This document shows, piece after piece, positions 54,675 to 64,000 of a stretch of 64,000 nt of DNA. The DNA lies in NCBI GenBank assembly GCA_049841135.1, contig JASGHK010000008.1:1550001-1614000 (forward strand), read 5' to 3'. This DNA is from JACRCT01 sp049841135 (GTDB taxonomy: Bacteria; Myxococcota; Myxococcia; Myxococcales; UBA5297). The translations under genes were made by a program, and so were the position numbers. Below the pieces are notes generated by a model. It did no database searches and had not been told where the DNA came from. It saw only the letters and a program-made list of their open reading frames with translations. Position 1 is the stretch's first letter. Every line of letters starts with the position of its first letter.

Positions 54675-55607
54675 TTAGGTCAGGCGCACCTCCGTGCGCG
54701 CCGCGGCGGCCTCGGCCTGGCCTTCGACGTCGGCGATGTTGACGACCACCAGCTTGACCCGCGAGTCCCCGGCGGCGGCGCCCGGCTCGAACCCGTGCTC
54801 GCGCAGCTTCGCGGACAGGTCGATGTCCTTGACCATCCAGGTCTGGACCGCCTTGTCGCCCTTGGCCATCTTCTTGGGGAAGGTGATGTTGGTGCCGCCG
54901 AAGCTGACGCTGAGCGGGTTCTTCACGAGCTCGGGGTCCTGGTCCTTGGCGACCAGCACGTCCACCGGCCCCTTGTCCGTCTGCAGCTCCAGGCGGACCT
55001 CGTAGCGGGTCGCGGTGAGGACGCACGGCGCGCGGCCGGTGACCTCGATGGTGCCCTTGAGGACGCTGTCGGTGACCGGGAAGGAGGCGATGTCGGCGGG
55101 GTTGCCCTCGATGACGGTGGTCTTGGCGAGCACCGGCCCGGCCTTCGACGGCCCGAGCTTGACCTCGACCTCGGCGCAGGGGTCGAACGGCGAGCCCTTC
55201 ACGTCGGCGATGCAGTTGACGAGCAGCTTGATCTTCGGGTGACCGACGACCGCCGCCAGGTCGTTGTAGTTCTGGAAGCCCAGGTACTTCTCGAGGTCGA
55301 TGTCGCGCACCTTGAACTCGTGCTCGAAGCTCTGCCCCGGGGTCATCTCCGCCTGGTAGGTGTCCTTGCTGGAGGCGATGATCACGTTGCCCCACTGGCC
55401 GTTGGTCTCGGTGCGCAGGATGACCTCGTACTTCATCGCCAGCATGGTGCAGTTCTGGTCGGCGATGACCTTCATCTTGCCGCTCACGGTGCCGTCGCTG
55501 ATGGCGAAGACGGCCTGGGCCGGCGCCTGACCGTTGATGCCGAGGACCTCCACGCGGGCCATGTTCTTGCCACCGGCGAACTGCTTCACCTTGTCGAAGA
55601 ATCCCAT
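54675..55607 (-). CDS. Spo0M-like duplicated arrestin-fold protein (tentative)
   Basis: A 310-residue cytosolic protein. Two homologous halves of about 145 residues are seen: DGTVSGKMKVIADQNC / MKYEVILRTET and DSVLKGTIEVTGRAPC / TRYEVRLELQT, each with F-P-K or F-E-H-E-F-x-V strands. This resembles the arrestin-like pair in sporulation-control protein Spo0M, so a role in cell differentiation is conceivable, but similarity is only to the fold. The start MGFFDKVKQF follows a good AAGGAAGG site. It is convergent with the acyltransferase gene. Confidence 0.6.
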   Translation of the reverse strand: MGFFDKVKQFAGGKNMARVEVLGINGQAPAQAVFAISDGTVSGKMKVIADQNCTMLAMKYEVILRTETNGQWGNVIIASSKDTYQAEMTPGQSFEHEFKVRDIDLEKYLGFQNYNDLAAVVGHPKIKLLVNCIADVKGSPFDPCAEVEVKLGPSKAGPVLAKTTVIEGNPADIASFPVTDSVLKGTIEVTGRAPCVLTATRYEVRLELQTDKGPVDVLVAKDQDPELVKNPLSVSFGGTNITFPKKMAKGDKAVQTWMVKDIDLSAKLREHGFEPGAAAGDSRVKLVVVNIADVEGQAEAAAARTEVRLT

Positions 55608-55782
55608 CGTCGGACCGTCCTTCCTTTGGAGTAGGGCCGGAAAACCCCGGCGTTCGGCGATAGGTGCCCCCAGCCAGGCGGATTTGGGAATCGCCGGCGG
55701 CGTGCTGTAGAACTCCGGCTGCTCCGTCCATCTCCACCCTCTCGCCGGCGACGCTTCACGCCGGCTCCTCGCGGAGGCGTTC

Positions 55783-57630
55783 ATGAGCCACTCCCTGCTG
55801 CTGGCCCTTGCGCTGCTCGCTGCTCCCGCCGCGCCTGCCCCGACCGGACCGGCCGATCCGTCGGCGCTCCTCGCCCAGGCCAGGCTCGCCGCGGGCGGCT
55901 CGGCGTGGGATGCGGTCAAGAGCGTGCGCTCGACCTACACGATCGACGCCGGAGGCATGAAGGGCACGGGCGACTTCCTGGAGGACTCGCTGACCGGCCG
56001 CTTCGTCAATCACCTCGTGCTGGGCCCGGCCACGCAGGCCGAGGGCTTCGACGGCAAGACCTACTGGCTGCAGGACGCCTCCGGCCAGCCGCTGGTACAG
56101 GAGTCAGCGGAGGCCGAAGAGAGCTCCGCGAACCTCGCCTATCGGACCTCGCTCGCCTGGTACTTCCCGGGGCGCTTCCCCGCGCAGCTCGAGGCGCTGC
56201 CCGAGCAAGCCGACGGAACCCGCCGCTTCGGGGTGGTGCGCGTCACGCCCAAGGGAGGCCGGACGTTCGAGCTGTGGCTCGACTCGGCGACCCACCTCAT
56301 CGACCGCACGGTCGAGCACCTCGGCGCGGACACCATCACCACGATCTACGGCGACTACCGCGAGGTGCAGGGCGTGCGCATCCCCTTCCTCCAGCGCAGC
56401 GGCACCGGGGACCCCAAGTACGAACAGGTGCAGACCCTGACCAAGGTCGAGCTGAACGTGCCGGTCTCCGACGAGAGCTTCGCCGTCCCCAAGCCGCCCA
56501 AGCCCGACTTCACCCTCGCCAAGGGCAAGACCTCCACCGTCGTCCCCTTCGCGCTGCTCAACAACCACCTCTACGTGGACGTGCGGCTCAACGGGAGGGG
56601 CCCGTACCGCTTCCTGCTCGACACCGGCGCCTCGAACATCGTGACGACCGCGCTGGCGAAGGAGCTGGGCCTGAAGACCGAGGGCGCGTTCGAAGGAAAG
56701 GGCGTCGGCGAGAAGTCCGACGACATCGGGCTGGCGATGGTCGACTCGGTGCAGCTGGGCGAGGCGACGTTCGAGAAGCAGCTCTTTGCGGTCTGGGACA
56801 TGGCCGAGCTCGCCCGGGTCGAGGGGACCCGGGCCGAGGGGATCGTGGGCTACGAGGTCTTCCGCCGGCTGGTGGCGACCCTCGACTACCAGCGCGGCAA
56901 GGTGACCTTCACGCTCCCGAAGGCCTTCGCCTACCGGGGCAAGGGGACGGTCGTCCCGTTCATCTTCAACGGGCAGATCCCCCAGGTCGACGGCGCCATC
57001 GACGGCCTCGCCGGCAAGTTCGATCTCGACACCGGCAGCCGCTCCTCGCTCGACCTGATGAAGGAGTTCATCGAGAAGCACGGCCTGCGCGAGCGCTACC
57101 CGGCGAAGGTGCAGGGCGTTGCCGGCTGGGGCATCGGCGGCCCCGGGCGCTCGGCCATCAGCCGCGCCCAGAAGCTCGAGCTGGGCAAGGTCGCGGTCCC
57201 GGCGCCGGTGGTCGAGCTCACCCTGCAGGAGAAGGGCGGCTTCGTGAACCCCTACGTCGCCGGCAACGTCGGCAACGGCGTCTTCAAGCGCTTCACGGTG
57301 GTCTTCGACTACAGCCGCCAGCAGGTCATCTTCGAGCCCAACGCCGCCTATGCCGCCGCCGACACCTTCGACCGCTCCGGCCTGTGGCTCAACCGCGCCG
57401 AGGCCGGCTTCGAGATCATCGACGTCTACGCCGGCTCGCCCGCGGCCGAGGCGGGGCTGAAGGCGGGCGAGATCGTCGTCGGCGTCGACGGCAAGAGCGC
57501 ACCGTCGCTGGAGCTGCCGGCCCTGCGCCAGCGCCTGCGCACCGACAAGCCGGGAACGCGCGTCAAGCTCAAGGTCCGCGCCGGCGAGGTCGAGCGCGAG
57601 GCGGTGCTCGTGCTGCGCGACCTGGTCTGA
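55783..57630 (+). CDS. exported retropepsin-like aspartyl protease with PDZ domain
   Basis: A 615-residue exported protein. A signal peptide is followed by a beta-sandwich-like domain (about 22-235). A double retropepsin-type protease follows, with D-T-G-A-S near residue 286 and D-T-G-S near 416 as catalytic Asp motifs, and a C-terminal PDZ domain (about 530-605: IIDVYAGSPAAEAGLKAGE). Paired D-T-G motifs on one chain resemble pepsin-type or duplicated retropepsins. It probably degrades or processes envelope proteins. ATG at 55783 follows GGAGG with 5-base spacing. Confidence 0.85.
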   Translation: MSHSLLLALALLAAPAAPAPTGPADPSALLAQARLAAGGSAWDAVKSVRSTYTIDAGGMKGTGDFLEDSLTGRFVNHLVLGPATQAEGFDGKTYWLQDASGQPLVQESAEAEESSANLAYRTSLAWYFPGRFPAQLEALPEQADGTRRFGVVRVTPKGGRTFELWLDSATHLIDRTVEHLGADTITTIYGDYREVQGVRIPFLQRSGTGDPKYEQVQTLTKVELNVPVSDESFAVPKPPKPDFTLAKGKTSTVVPFALLNNHLYVDVRLNGRGPYRFLLDTGASNIVTTALAKELGLKTEGAFEGKGVGEKSDDIGLAMVDSVQLGEATFEKQLFAVWDMAELARVEGTRAEGIVGYEVFRRLVATLDYQRGKVTFTLPKAFAYRGKGTVVPFIFNGQIPQVDGAIDGLAGKFDLDTGSRSSLDLMKEFIEKHGLRERYPAKVQGVAGWGIGGPGRSAISRAQKLELGKVAVPAPVVELTLQEKGGFVNPYVAGNVGNGVFKRFTVVFDYSRQQVIFEPNAAYAAADTFDRSGLWLNRAEAGFEIIDVYAGSPAAEAGLKAGEIVVGVDGKSAPSLELPALRQRLRTDKPGTRVKLKVRAGEVEREAVLVLRDLV

Positions 57631-57648
57631 TCCGAGCCAGTCTCGGCG

Positions 57649-58284
57649 TCAGGAGGTCGGGCAGGCCATCCCGCAGACCACGGCCTTGCCGCCCGTGCAG
57701 ATCTCCGGCGTCCCTGCGGCACACTCGTCGAGCCGGCACTGCGCCGAGCCGGCGTTGCCGTCCGGGCAGTCGAGCCGGCACTTGGCGCCGGTGGGGCACT
57801 GCACGTGGCAGTTGGAGTCCTTGCAGGCGAAGCGGCAGGTGCTGCCGGCGGCGCAGGCACAGGTGCCGTTGGCGCAGACACCGTCGCAGCTCGGGTTGTC
57901 TCCCTGGCAGGTGACGTGGCACGGGCCGGCAGCGCACTCGAAGCTGCACGTGGCGCCTGGGCCACAGGTGCAGGTGCCGTTGCTGCAGGCGCCGCTGCAG
58001 GCGGGGTTGTCGCCCTGGCAGCTGACGTGGCAAGGACCGGCGCCGCACGAGAAGTCGCAACTCGCCCGCGTGCCGCAGGTGCAGGTGCTGTTGGCGCAGG
58101 TGGCTTCGCAGGTCGGGTTGTCGCCTTCGCACACCGCGCGGCACGGCGGCGCCTGGCAAGGCATGGCGCAGGCGGCTCCGGCGGGGCAGGTGCAGGTCCC
58201 CTCCACGCACACGGGAGACCTGGGGCAGGCGGTGAGGCCGAGCAGGGCGGCAAAAGCGATGGCGAGAGCGAGGACGCGGTGCAT
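57649..58284 (-). CDS. lipoprotein with 37-residue Cys repeats
   Basis: A 211-residue lipoprotein (lipobox L-T-A-C, Cys20). From about residue 26 to 175 it holds about four tandem repeats of about 37 residues. Each has eight or so cysteines in the order C-x-C-x5-C-x3-C-x4-C-x3-C-x6-C-x3-C, with G-D-N-P in the middle, and the DNA is also repeated. Cys spacing suggests small disulphide-knotted or metal-binding modules. The function is unknown. A TAGACT box lies about 31 bases upstream. It is convergent with the aspartyl protease gene. Confidence 0.7.
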   Translation of the reverse strand: MHRVLALAIAFAALLGLTACPRSPVCVEGTCTCPAGAACAMPCQAPPCRAVCEGDNPTCEATCANSTCTCGTRASCDFSCGAGPCHVSCQGDNPACSGACSNGTCTCGPGATCSFECAAGPCHVTCQGDNPSCDGVCANGTCACAAGSTCRFACKDSNCHVQCPTGAKCRLDCPDGNAGSAQCRLDECAAGTPEICTGGKAVVCGMACPTS

Positions 58285-58413
58285 GTCGGGATCTCCGAAA
58301 GGCCGCGCAGTCTAGAAGAAGCCCGCCTCGCCGTCTCCGCTCTCGGCCTCGGATGGCCGGCGATCCGCGAGCGCGGTGCTCACGGTGGAGTGCTGCCCCC
58401 TCCCAGAGCGCCC

Positions 58414-58419
58414 TATGAT
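58414..58419 (+). promoter_or_regulatory. candidate -10 box, leaderless start
   Basis: TATGAT ends 7 bases before the ATG at 58427. No ribosome site precedes it, so the transcript could start at the ATG itself. Other in-frame ATGs at 58415 and 58418 lie inside the box. Confidence 0.4.
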
Positions 58420-58426
58420 GCGGACC

Positions 58427-58951
58427 ATGCCGACGCCCTCTTCTGCCTCCACCTCTGCGATCGACAGCGAATCGCCGACTCGGCTGGTGATCTGGGTTCC
58501 GCGCCGCCGCCTCCTCCTCCTCGCGCTGGGCCTTCCGGCGGCGTGCGGCGCCAGCCTCGGGCTCACCTATCTCGTGTTTGGCCATGGCCTGGAGCACGTC
58601 GCCGGTGGCCTGGCCGCGGTGGTCTGCCTTTCGGGCCTCGCCGCACTCTTCGGCTACCGCTCGTCCTTCGTCTTCGACGCGAAGGTGCGCGTGGTCCAGC
58701 AGCGCTCGACGCTGTTCGGGAGGCCGCTGCGCGCGCGGCACCACCTGCTCGCGACGACCCGCGAGGTCGAGGTCCTCTCCAGCGCGGTGCAGACCCGAGA
58801 CACGGCACCGCTCGACCGGCGCTGGTACCAGGTGCGCGTAGGAGAGGTGGTCGTCGCGCCCATGCTCGCCGGTGGCCGGGGACACGAGGCCGCGGTCGGG
58901 CTCGCCCGCCGCCTCGCGGCGCACCTGTCACTGCCGGTGGTCGAGAGGTGA
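58427..58951 (+). CDS. hypothetical two-helix membrane protein
   Basis: A 174-residue protein. A Ser/Thr-rich N-terminus is followed by two helices (about 35-52 and 59-76) and a cytoplasmic PH-like beta domain (about 78-174). It resembles the 5150 gene product in size and helix placement but not clearly in sequence. The start is uncertain: ATG 58427 is chosen because of the adjacent -10 box; 58415 or 58418 are alternatives. Its end overlaps the convergent kinase gene by 24 bases. Confidence 0.55.
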   Translation: MPTPSSASTSAIDSESPTRLVIWVPRRRLLLLALGLPAACGASLGLTYLVFGHGLEHVAGGLAAVVCLSGLAALFGYRSSFVFDAKVRVVQQRSTLFGRPLRARHHLLATTREVEVLSSAVQTRDTAPLDRRWYQVRVGEVVVAPMLAGGRGHEAAVGLARRLAAHLSLPVVER

Positions 58952-60107
58952 CGGACTGACTCGAAGCCGCTTGCCGCTTGCGGGGTCGGCGGCCGCTCCT
59001 GGGCGATGCAGCGCTCCAGGATCTCGGGAATGCACGTGCCGCTCGGCGACGGGCGGCGGGGCCACTGGAGCCTCCGCCACGGGCGCCTCGCTGGCAGGCG
59101 CGGGAACCACGTTCGCGCGGAAGCGAGGGTTCGAAAATGCAACCAGCACGCCCACCGCCACCGCCAACGCAGCGCCGCCGATGCCCAGCGCGATGGGCAG
59201 GGCCTTGCTCCGCGGGCGGCAAGCCATCGCCGCGACCCGGAAGGCCTCGGCCGCCTCCGCGGCCGATCCAAACCGGTCCCTCGGCTCGAGCTCCAGGCAG
59301 CGGCGCACCGGCGCACGATACGGCGCTGGCAGGTGCTCGGTCACCGTCCCGTCGACCGGGAAGCTCCCCGGTCAGCATCCGGCAGATGATGACCCCCATC
59401 GAGTACAGATCGGAGGCGGGCGTCGCAGGCGCGCCGCGGGCCTGCTCGGGAGGCCAGTAGGCGGGCGGGGCCGGCTGCCCCGGCCGCTGGCTGCGCTTGG
59501 CGTCCAGGTCGCTGACGAGGCCGAAGTCCATGACCTTCAGGCGGCCGCGCCGGTCGATCATGATGTTGGCCGGCTTGAGGTCGCGGTGCACGACCCCTTC
59601 GCGGTGGGCCGCGTTGAGCGCCGCGCACAGCTGGCCGATGTACTCGGCCACCGTCTCCCGGGAAAGCGGCCCCACCGCCAGCCGCTCCTCCAGGGTGCAC
59701 CCCTCCACCAATTCCATGATGAGGAAGTGCGTCCGCTCGTCGGCGCCCAGGTCGTAGAGGCGGCAGACGTCGGGGTGGCCGATGCGACGGCCGACGAGAA
59801 TCTCCTTGTGCAGCTGCTGCAACAGCCGCGGCCGCGCGGCGAGGTCCGGGTGCAGGAGCTTGAGCGCCACGGTCACGCCCAGGACCTGGTCCTCGGCGGC
59901 GAAGACCATGCCCATCGAGCCGTGCCCCAGGGCGCGGGACAGGCGGAACCGCCGGGCCAACACGTCGCCCACCTGCGGGACGCGGCCGCCCCCCTCGCCC
60001 GGCGCGGTGATGGACTCGTCGGTGGAGTCGGCCAGCGCCACCGAGACTCGACGCCGCCCTGGCGCCGGTTTTCCCACGGGCCCCACCAGCCAGTTGTCGT
60101 GAGCCAT
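58928..60107 (-). CDS. Ser/Thr protein kinase, frameshifted near 59361
   Basis: About 392 residues once repaired. The kinase domain has glycine loop GHGSMGMV, VALK lysine, HRDLKPAN and MDFGL, then a helix (about 300-320) and a variable periplasmic tail. The frame shifts at GAAGCTC (plus 59360-59366, read GAGCTTC on the coding strand). Removing one base joins LTGEL to PVDGTVTEHLP. The tail beyond the helix has no recognised domain. ATG 60107 is chosen because the frame upstream of it has no family sequence. Its end overlaps the convergent membrane-protein gene. Confidence 0.82.
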
Positions 60108-60154
60108 CGGCCCCTGCCCGAGCGAAGGAGCCCGAACGCCGGGCTCCCCTACTC

Positions 60155-60262
60155 GTCGCCCCAGGAGCGGGTTTGTCGCATCGGGCGAGCCGCACGGCTT
60201 CGGAGGCGTGGGTGTACCGCCTGCTCTTCGGGCTCGATGCGACAAGCCCGTCCCGGGGCGAC
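60155..60262. repeat. large imperfect inverted repeat
   Basis: About 32 bases at 60155-60186 (starting GTCGCCCCAGGAGC, with TTTGTCGCATCG inside) recur as their reverse complement at 60230-60262, with a few mismatches and a spacer of about 44 bases. It lies in the gap between two minus-strand genes. It could be a terminator, a non-coding RNA or a degenerate mobile-element end pair; I see no transposase. Confidence 0.6.
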
Positions 60263-60338
60263 AGAAGGACAGAGGGACGAGAGGAGCGCGAAGGCGCGCT
60301 CGCCCGAGCACAAGTAGCAGCCGGCGCTCGCCATGGGG

Positions 60339-60420
60339 CTTATGGGACGCATGGGACGAATGCGACCTATGGGACCCATGTCCCATGGGTCTCATAGGTC
60401 CCATCAGTCCCATAAGTCCC
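60339..60420. repeat. inverted pair of 9-bp tandem arrays (ATGGGACNN)
   Basis: Four head-to-tail units of ATGGGACNN (60342-60378) are followed by reverse-complement units of GTCCCATNN (about 60379-60420), giving a palindromic tandem array. The related ATGGACNNN array at 23641 suggests a recurring intergenic sequence type. Confidence 0.65.
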
Positions 60421-60447
60421 AACACGCCGCATCAGGCGCGTCAGGTG

Positions 60448-61365
60448 TCAGCCCGGTGGCGCCCTTCGCAACACCCCGCCGATGCTGACCTCAATCTGGC
60501 TCTGCAGCAGCCGCGCGATGCTGGCCAGCTCGCTCTCCGAGACGTTGGCGGCGACCTGCTCGCGCAGCGCCGCCATCGTGTCGGCGAAGATGCGCTCGCG
60601 CGCGTTGGCGATCCACCGGGCGACGGTGGCCCGGTGGACCCGGTAGCACAGGCCGATGGCCTCGATGTTGAGCCCGTCCAACAGGTACATCCGCAGCACG
60701 TTGCGGTCGCGTTCGCCCAGGTTGGAGAGCGCCCGCTCGAAGGCCGCATTGAACTCGGCGCGGTAGCGCTCCTTGAGCACCGCGAGCTCGGGGTCGATGA
60801 GCTCGTCGGGCTCGGGCGCCAGCTCCGGCTCCGCCGTCGCGACCTCGCGGCGCCGCGACCGCTTTCCGGTCCGGGCCATGTCGAGCTCGGTCGCCCGCAG
60901 CCATGCGTCGAGCGGGCCGCGCGCCAGGTAGCCGGCCAGCGCGGGGCCGCCCTCGCCGCCGACCAGCACCGCCGCCACCACCTCCTGGCGCAGCTCCTCG
61001 GCCTCGCCGCGGGCGACCTGCAGGTGCTGGGCGGTGCGCAGCACGTTGGGCATCACCCGCCGCTCGACCTCCACCACCGCGAGGTCCAGGCCCGCGAGCG
61101 CGCTCGCCGCCAGGTAGAGGTCCTCGGCGGCCACCTTCTCCAGCGCCTCGCGGACACCGCAGCCCTCGGGCAGCCGGAAACGGCGGGCCAGGTGCTCGAC
61201 GAAGGCCACGTCCGCCAGGCCGAGCTGGGGCCAGGCGGCATGGGCGCGCGCGAGCATCGCCGCCAGCACCGCTTCGAGCTCGGCCTCGGGCAGCACGCCG
61301 CGCGGATCCTTTCGCTCAGCGAGGAAGGCAGCGGAGAGCGGCGAAGTGGGCGTGGCGGCGGGCAT
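60448..61365 (-). CDS. sigma-70 factor, Myxococcales Sig-70_gmx1 type
   Basis: A 305-residue RNA polymerase sigma factor. The C-terminal third holds region-4-like sequence (ALSNLGERDRNVLRMYLLDGLNIEAIGLCYRVHRATVARWIANARERI in pieces), with a helix-turn-helix at the end. The N-terminal two thirds contain an elaborate region 2 with YLARGPLDAWLRATELDMARTGKRSRRRE. The arrangement matches the TIGR03001 (Sig-70_gmx1) group, described for Myxococcales only. The start is ambiguous: ATG 61365 or GTG 61392. It lies 36 bases downstream of a TPR-kinase gene on the same strand, so the two may form a signalling pair. Confidence 0.78.
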   Translation of the reverse strand: MPAATPTSPLSAAFLAERKDPRGVLPEAELEAVLAAMLARAHAAWPQLGLADVAFVEHLARRFRLPEGCGVREALEKVAAEDLYLAASALAGLDLAVVEVERRVMPNVLRTAQHLQVARGEAEELRQEVVAAVLVGGEGGPALAGYLARGPLDAWLRATELDMARTGKRSRRREVATAEPELAPEPDELIDPELAVLKERYRAEFNAAFERALSNLGERDRNVLRMYLLDGLNIEAIGLCYRVHRATVARWIANARERIFADTMAALREQVAANVSESELASIARLLQSQIEVSIGGVLRRAPPG

Positions 61366-61401
61366 GGGCGACTGAGGATCGCCTGGGCCCACGCCCGGCT
61401 G

Positions 61402-64000
<2,599 letters not shown>

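Overview
The window looks like chromosomal DNA of a Myxococcota (myxobacterial, former deltaproteobacterial) species. It has very high GC in third codon positions and five eukaryotic-type Ser/Thr kinases in 64 kb. Two large secreted proteins end in a GCGC, membrane helix and Arg-rich tail of the MYXO-CTERM type. A sigma-70 factor resembles the Myxococcales-restricted Sig-70_gmx1 group. Other typical features are an ADYC-domain lipoprotein, a MopE-like metal-binding motif, M64 peptidases and very many small lipoproteins. I see no rRNA, tRNA, CRISPR array, transposase or phage gene.

Layout. 47-2734: the end of an aa3-type cytochrome c oxidase operon (subunits I, III, IV). 2878-13141: a membrane Ser/Thr kinase with two zinc ribbons, several lipoproteins, an M64 peptidase, a fucose-isomerase-like protein, an HD hydrolase and a Sel1-repeat protein. 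13142-20259: a repeat-bearing gap, pyruvate kinase, a YdeI-like protein, TPR and lipoproteins, and a coupled S51 peptidase / PaaK-like ligase pair. 20398-26413: a kinase, a DUF4337 protein, a trypsin-like protease, a frameshifted unknown, a TfoX-like protein and an ADYC lipoprotein. 26431-34857: a kinase / nSTAND1 ATPase / FGE-like fusion, a TPR membrane protein, a cysteine-ladder lipoprotein, a DUF2378-like protein, a relic of a receiver domain and a beta-barrel. 34978-47332: a TPR protein, a surface heparinase-like lyase, an Omp85-like protein, a thioesterase, PilZ, an NTF2-like protein and a giant M64 surface protein. 47481-54433: methionyl-tRNA synthetase behind a Met-rich mini-ORF and hairpin, an AraC/GyrI-like regulator, lipoproteins, a lipoprotein hydrolase and a PlsC acyltransferase. 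54675-64000: a Spo0M-like protein, an aspartyl protease with PDZ, a Cys-repeat lipoprotein, two kinases and the Myxococcales sigma factor.

Functional themes are respiration, signalling through kinases tied to TPR/STAND/FGE domains and a sigma factor, and an extensive cell envelope and secretome (lipoproteins, anchored proteases and a lyase). The rest is scattered housekeeping.

Two cross-cutting observations matter for anyone using this annotation. First, ten frameshifts break eight otherwise intact genes. Every one can be repaired by changing TC to TTC or the reverse, mostly at GATC or GAGCTC, so systematic sequence error is more likely than decay. Second, metG has the layout of a ribosome-mediated attenuator, with four Met codons in a 27-codon leader; this is the most interesting candidate for something undescribed.
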